DNA of 64,000 nucleotides from Triops longicaudatus (taxonomy: Eukaryota; Arthropoda; Branchiopoda; Notostraca; Triopsidae). The translations under genes and the position numbers were made by a program. Below, in pieces: positions 62,101-64,000 of this stretch. Numbering within the stretch: the stretch's first letter is position 1; every line of letters begins with the position of its first letter. Under the pieces are notes generated by a model. The model saw nothing but the letters and a program-made list of their open reading frames with translations, did not search any database and had not been told where the DNA came from. The stretch lies in contig JAGQDJ010000043.1 of NCBI GenBank assembly GCA_022885665.1, positions 372,001 through 436,000 on the forward strand, read 5' to 3'.

Positions 62101-64000
62101 CTATACGTAACGTCCTTTTAAACTCCTATCTATCTCGCCTCCTTCGGTCCAATGCCCGCCACCTCCTTTTTTGGTTTGCAGGGCACAAAACTAGTTTTTT
62201 TTACTTACCCTTGACCCACCTGTATGCGCTGCGTCCCTAAACGCATACTTAAGAGCGAAAAATAAATGGCACAATGAAATATGAAACTTTTGACTCCCTA
62301 TCTACAAGTTACACAGTGAAATCGACACCAACTCTGACAGTCCCACAGAAGCAGACCAAGCATAAAACTGAAAAGTTGTTCCTTACGATACAGTAATGAT
62401 AGATATTGCTCTTAGTCCACTTATGAAAGAATTTAGGGAACAACAATATTTAATTAACATTATTTCCTGTTTTGCCGATTTTACTTTCAGCTAACTATGT
62501 TACTAAAGTGTCACGTTCTCTAATCAGCGAAGTTTAGCTTAACGGAGGTGGCACATTAGAATTAAGTGCTACAGGGTAGTTTCGCAGTGGAGGATCCCCA
62601 CGGGTTAATAGCGATTTACGGGCTACCGAAATTCGGTTTCAGGGGTTTCTGGTTTTCGTTGGTTAACAGCAATAGCGTTGGACTCACTGTATTAGCGACG
62701 ACTGAATAAACAATAAATTTATAATCAGTTATTTTGCCTTAGTTACATCGGTTTTTACTTCTGTGTGTTAAAAATAGCAAAAAGTGGGGAAAATAAAATA
62801 TTATTGCTTACTTGCTTTATTTGTTTGCGTAATTTTCATCTCTTTAGTTCTTGTTTATTTATTTACTTCTGTTTTATTTCGGTTCGCTAATTTACTGGCA
62901 TCTGTTTATTCTTATGCCCAATTACGAGTATTCAATACTGATAAAGCTACATTAGAATTTTTTCAACAAATTAGGATACAACATTCATAGCCTTTCATAA
63001 TCAATGTTACATCCGATTACATTGACTACTTTGGAACGATAATTTCTCTCGAAGCACACATGTGTTGGTTCTGTTAATCTCTTATAATTATGTACATCAT
63101 TCCTTGATTGTTTTCAGGCAATTTTATCCCGTGCGGAGGTAATGTTTTATCTTCGCCGAAGGCATGATATGAGGATCTACACTCTCGAAAATGACGTTCC
63201 GAGAATTACAATTCAGTTGCTGTTACGACAACTGCGAGCGGTTTATTTTTTTTTTACAACACCAAATTATGTTGTCACAATATTTCTATCACTCAAAAAG
63301 TTTGGTTCAATCCTGCAAAATGTAATTCACTTCAGCTACCTACTACTGCTCAGATTAATAAGCATAAATGCCTTGCGACAATAGTAACGGATGTTATTTA
63401 ACGATAATTTCTGCGAAAATTTTCTTAACTTTGGTTCTAAATTTTCTTTACCTTTACTTCTGGACTGAACTTCGCATGAGAAAGTGCACGTACAATTGTT
63501 CGGAGGACAAAAAATTAAAGTAAATACTTACTTGGGTGTCTGATTTCACAAAGGTCGGGATCAAGGGCCTTGACTTCGCATACTGTATGTAAAATTTCGG
63601 CTAATGTTGACCGGGGACTGACTCGTAGTACGTGTAATTGATTTCTGGGTAGATGAACCTAAGACATTTGTAAATAAACAGCGTTAGGATATCACTATGA
63701 AACTCGTCATGAATTTCAATAACGAAAATTGGGCAAATATTCGCAATGCTAGCAAAGGGCAGACAAGAATTACGTTGACGAAACAAGAATGACGATGACG
63801 AAACTCACAATTAATTCACAGAAAGTAAAACGTGAGTAGGAGCAAGAAACAGTTGTTTGTACTTGTAACCGAATCGTGGGTTCGAAAGGTTGGGCAGCTT
63901 TCAAGGAGGGCCAGGACACTTTCCCGTTCGATAATTCGCGACTTTTCGCAACCACATGGATGGTGTGGGCATCCAAAGAACCTTCAAACAAGCGAGGCAT
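53134..64000 (-). CDS. COBL-like: Cordon-bleu (COBL)-like actin nucleator, whole locus (5' partial)
   Basis: Minus-strand spliced gene for an actin-binding, WH2-containing protein of the Cordon-bleu family, cytoplasmic regulators that nucleate actin filaments in neurons and epithelia. Exons in coding order: 64000-63863 (partial), 63658-63532, 61420-61191, 60579-60155, 59349-58711 (or to stop 58707), 57844-56895, 56737-56664, 56537-53391 (or read-through to stop 53337), 53166-53134. Phases agree at each junction. Evidence: the ubiquitin-like Cobl domain (VHTV/VRVSP region of human COBL), the polybasic EKKKKGIFGF, two KRAP-type motifs (KKRPAPAPPP, KKRKAPAPPP) and a C-terminal WH2. Only one WH2 is seen, against three in vertebrate COBL; COBLL1 also has one. 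The 5' exons lie beyond base 64000. Confidence 0.85.
53262..53267 (-). terminator. Polyadenylation signal for the read-through COBL-like end
   Basis: AATAAA on the minus strand about 70 bases after the stop at 53337, an ideal distance for a short 3' UTR. Confidence 0.5.
53337..56537 (-). CDS. COBL-like: COBL-like long exon: acidic disordered region, Gln helix, WH2
   Basis: Acceptor TTTTTCTCTAG, phase 0 start GTKNLIYRESSAESGEDG. Over 1,060 codons. N-terminal two-thirds acidic Glu/Ser-rich; Gln-rich helix at 54795-54969 (LQEEFIRLQQQFLSWQQQLL); a YRYQGPPTIKLEPWRPGRP segment; tandem KEEPKVIV repeats (54024-54125); a basic Pro-rich part (FELKPAPLRKM). It ends in a WH2 actin-binding motif, EELMIAIRSFSANGGLRK, at 53391-53444. 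At 53390 a strong donor (AAG|GTAAGC) is available. Without it the protein continues VSTSKLNRTKFNCRMSN and stops at 53337, keeping the LRKV typical of WH2. The size of the exon is unusual but matches the big penultimate exon of vertebrate COBL. Confidence 0.88.
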   Translation of the reverse strand, partial: GTKNLIYRESSAESGEDGIYERVRPMSKVLSERKPVIEATENQPIEALYSVVVKKPKGIEVLEKNENNFRESVERVNGHQLEPIEALPEKEQEEFSEDYIAWEYKLPEPPTPFQDTPIISNLEPMTSASESPSRSLSPDSLSDTTTVTMPLVEEPVRKDVTDAVQDLKWDVGETRTEPEEVEEEVIVPIEVKKSPKILIANATEDEPILVLTEKINEESQTDDNSLELRSDLKEKTESVLDEADQRQETPEAIADVNCHVVEEKNIREIDDPKISEEKDIQKTEAKDVEASPPKTRTERKEEREEITEEALDLSLKHFENVAVTEHPAPVKETPSSSNSSSRKSSVFSHSDNEEDTDHIRTIQQPEMSSTDAASSSGNATFPPVPFTKTSTEKYLESSLDDERNRELPPQDKDEKRGSVSSLQKSESLALPSRPKILKRQASFGANDQELAKGTEISAVTSRIEQMLQHTTEAKQELLAQTPNSDTECVPSSVETITAPATLTKTAEMPVAPPTSTDTAQPVNLELFMQAQQLFSKAAENMGNQQLQEEFIRLQQQFLSWQQQLLTNQQVLQSKLSQSLQAELPKESSASQEKMGEIVEKELEEPKQPVTVEAKREDLVEEPSIAASTDKQVWKTCRSFEERLEKKIPSLREESTKKIDIVEEVQVVQEKTTIANVVEQPTKLKTEDKMSEKPAIEVEKPVTNAITSSENQVPKEPIYRYQGPPTIKLEPWRPGRPKSEIIDFSRDASFFLPDQLAQSSETRKSVRELVQQSKLELLIKPPTLPKPSDVKILQSQSSVAPESKLKVVKEEPKVIVKEESKVIFKEEPKVIVKGEFKVTQENQAQTKPILTKQMTLPSTALVTSKSHDVPSPVTPNQPPAYLAPPSAAANVPFRPTLVRRASIGTPKPFELKPAPLRKMQFPIRVPEVRGFAPLKPDVLLSQNPSPANTIVTTNPKSNNPMRDKLIVSARRPSAELKPLEMEELGKLSEKTATISPPGPTSAPVPTPPTLPTLRPTPLHKPVMIPKTGLDPREELMIAIRSFSANGGLRKVSTSKLNRTKFNCRMSN
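54024..54125 (-). repeat. 24-base in-frame tandem repeat (KEEPKVIV)
   Basis: About four copies of an eight-codon unit inside the COBL-like long exon. The units differ by a few bases, mostly Pro/Ser and Val/Phe changes. Likely a replication-slippage expansion in a disordered region. Confidence 0.8.
56664..56737 (-). CDS. COBL-like: COBL-like small exon
   Basis: Acceptor TTAATGACAG, donor AAA|GTAAGT. 74 bases, phase 1 in and phase 0 out, reading DIFNGGGETGPRSDTSSEFS, then CRDK, joining GTKNLIYRESS. Supported by phase at both ends. Confidence 0.75.
56895..57844 (-). CDS. COBL-like: COBL-like exon: disordered middle region
   Basis: Proposed acceptor GCAAAATCTAG (phase 2 in), donor TTTG|GTATTC (phase 1 out). 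Proline segment (PPIPSPRKK), LEIDDWSLFQQKRES, APPPKPRRQWQVPDDW, a basic region and a Ser-rich acidic end reaching SDLSAWF. Read past the donor, the frame gives a hydrophobic tail that I regard as intron. Assigned to this gene from phase, strand and character. Confidence 0.7.
57845..58706 (-). other. COBL-like intron, or 3' UTR of a short form
   Basis: A/T-rich. An ATTAAA (minus strand, near 58252) could serve a short transcript ending at the 58707 stop. The next exon frame stays open upstream to 58003, so its acceptor may lie further 5' than 57844; another candidate (TTACATCAAG) lies near 57930 but is in the wrong phase. Confidence 0.4.
58707..59349 (-). CDS. COBL-like: COBL-like exon: second KRAP motif, with possible early stop
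   Basis: Acceptor GCATTTCAAG, phase 2 in. Basic start (PPRLRPKLTPG), KKRKAPAPPP (59121-59150, second KRAP motif), a long Ser/Thr low-complexity part and a conserved-looking end NDAEAWDAFLHELGKVLEDR. The frame ends in TAA at 58707-58709. A donor GT|GTAAAC overlaps the last codons (exon end 58711) and would bypass the stop to join 57844. Confidence 0.8.
59350..60154 (-). other. COBL-like intron, 0.8 kb
   Basis: Contains a 64-codon frame at 59941-60135 with an acceptor-like CAG, rejected as an exon because the incoming phase would meet a stop after two codons. Nothing else seen. Confidence 0.5.
60155..60579 (-). CDS. COBL-like: COBL-like exon: Ser-Pro repeats and first KRAP motif
   Basis: Acceptor TATACTTACAG, donor ACA|GTAAGT. 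Begins NGTEFRSPSITDESP, then a short run of ESPV/ETPV repeats, then RIKKRPAPAPPP (60361-60396), a KRAP-type motif diagnostic of the Cobl family. The Pro run fits profilin or SH3 binding. Ser-rich acidic end. Phase 0 in, phase 2 out. Confidence 0.88.
60580..61190 (-). other. COBL-like intron, 0.6 kb, nothing notable
   Basis: Very A/T-rich. No exon, repeat family or RNA gene recognised. Confidence 0.55.
61191..61420 (-). CDS. COBL-like: COBL-like exon: end of Cobl domain and polybasic segment
   Basis: Acceptor TTCTTTTGTAG, donor CAG|GTGATT. Codes DERLRLSCSLADYKLQEITI (human [20 protein letters not shown]) and ends AAYEKKKKGIFGFVFGKKSP, matching human KEKKKFLGFFKVNKRS. The polybasic stretch fits membrane or actin contact. 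Phase 1 in, phase 0 out. Confidence 0.9.
61421..63531 (-). other. COBL-like intron, 2.1 kb
   Basis: A/T-rich intron inside the Cobl domain. Nothing recognised on either strand. Confidence 0.55.
63532..63658 (-). CDS. COBL-like: COBL-like exon: Cobl domain
   Basis: Acceptor AAATGTCTTAG, donor CCCAA|GTAAGT. Codes VHLPRNQLHVLRVSPRSTLA, then EILHTVCEVKALDPDLCEI, matching human [20 protein letters not shown] and NILPVICAKCEVSPEHVVL. 127 bases, phase 0 in and phase 1 out. Confidence 0.88.
63863..64000 (-). CDS. COBL-like: COBL-like exon: Cobl domain, partial at window edge
   Basis: Open to the window edge. Reads FEGSLDAHTIHVVAKSR, later PFEPTIRLQ, aligning with human COBL LIGTLNVHTVFLKEK and KSVRLVV. 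The Met at 64000 is internal, judging by the homology. Donor CAA|GTACAA, phase 0. Confidence 0.8.

Noticed and set aside
1..64000. tRNA, rRNA, snRNA, CRISPR, reverse transcriptase or transposase genes
   Set aside because: Looked for tRNA B-box-like GGTTCGA contexts, rRNA-like stretches and typical protein motifs; nothing convincing. A tRNA or RNA-family scan would be decisive.

Overview
This is a eukaryotic, animal window: A/T-rich, intron-rich DNA with GT-AG introns, carrying two protein-coding genes arranged tail to tail. The proteins look like those of a protostome invertebrate. The channel pore and voltage-sensor exons are closest, from memory, to insect seizure (sei), and an arthropod or other ecdysozoan is my best guess. 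I cannot name the species. No rRNA, tRNA, CRISPR or bacterial feature was seen.

Plus strand, before 1 to about 51.1 kb: an ERG-type (KCNH2/6/7, sei, unc-103) voltage-gated potassium channel. The first exon (PAS cap) lies upstream of the window or was not found. Seven exons (5270-16712) encode the PAS domain and a long Ser/Arg-rich linker. A 25-kb intron (16713-41689) follows. Seventeen exons (41690-51081) encode S1-S6 with the SVGFG filter, the C-linker, the cyclic-nucleotide-binding homology domain, a C-terminal coiled coil and a disordered tail. All exon phases agree across every junction.

The most interesting part is the 25-kb intron. It holds five separate ATG-started open exons (20490-21104, 28488-29144, 36085-36717, 39447-39566, 40832-41167). 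Each ends at a GT donor in phase 0, so each can splice directly to the phase-0 S1 exon that starts at the conserved VLSLGADVLPEYKL. This is the same junction used by the PAS-less isoform hERG1b in mammals. The locus therefore appears to be a multi-promoter switch that makes one PAS-containing channel and up to five PAS-less channels with unrelated N-termini. Perfect CRE palindromes (TGACGTCA) occur near two of these first exons.

Minus strand, about 64.0 to 53.0 kb: a Cordon-bleu (COBL)-like actin nucleator. It has the end of the ubiquitin-like Cobl domain, a polybasic stretch, two KRAP-type motifs, long acidic disordered exons, a Gln-rich helix and a C-terminal WH2 domain. The 5' end lies beyond the window. 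Two stop-or-splice choices may give isoforms without WH2 or with different WH2 ends.

Introns carry several small non-autonomous DNA transposons (hAT-, Harbinger-, pogo- and mariner-like MITEs), recognised by terminal inverted repeats and target duplications. No transposase or reverse transcriptase gene was found. Exon borders are my manual calls from splice consensus, reading phase and recalled homologues.
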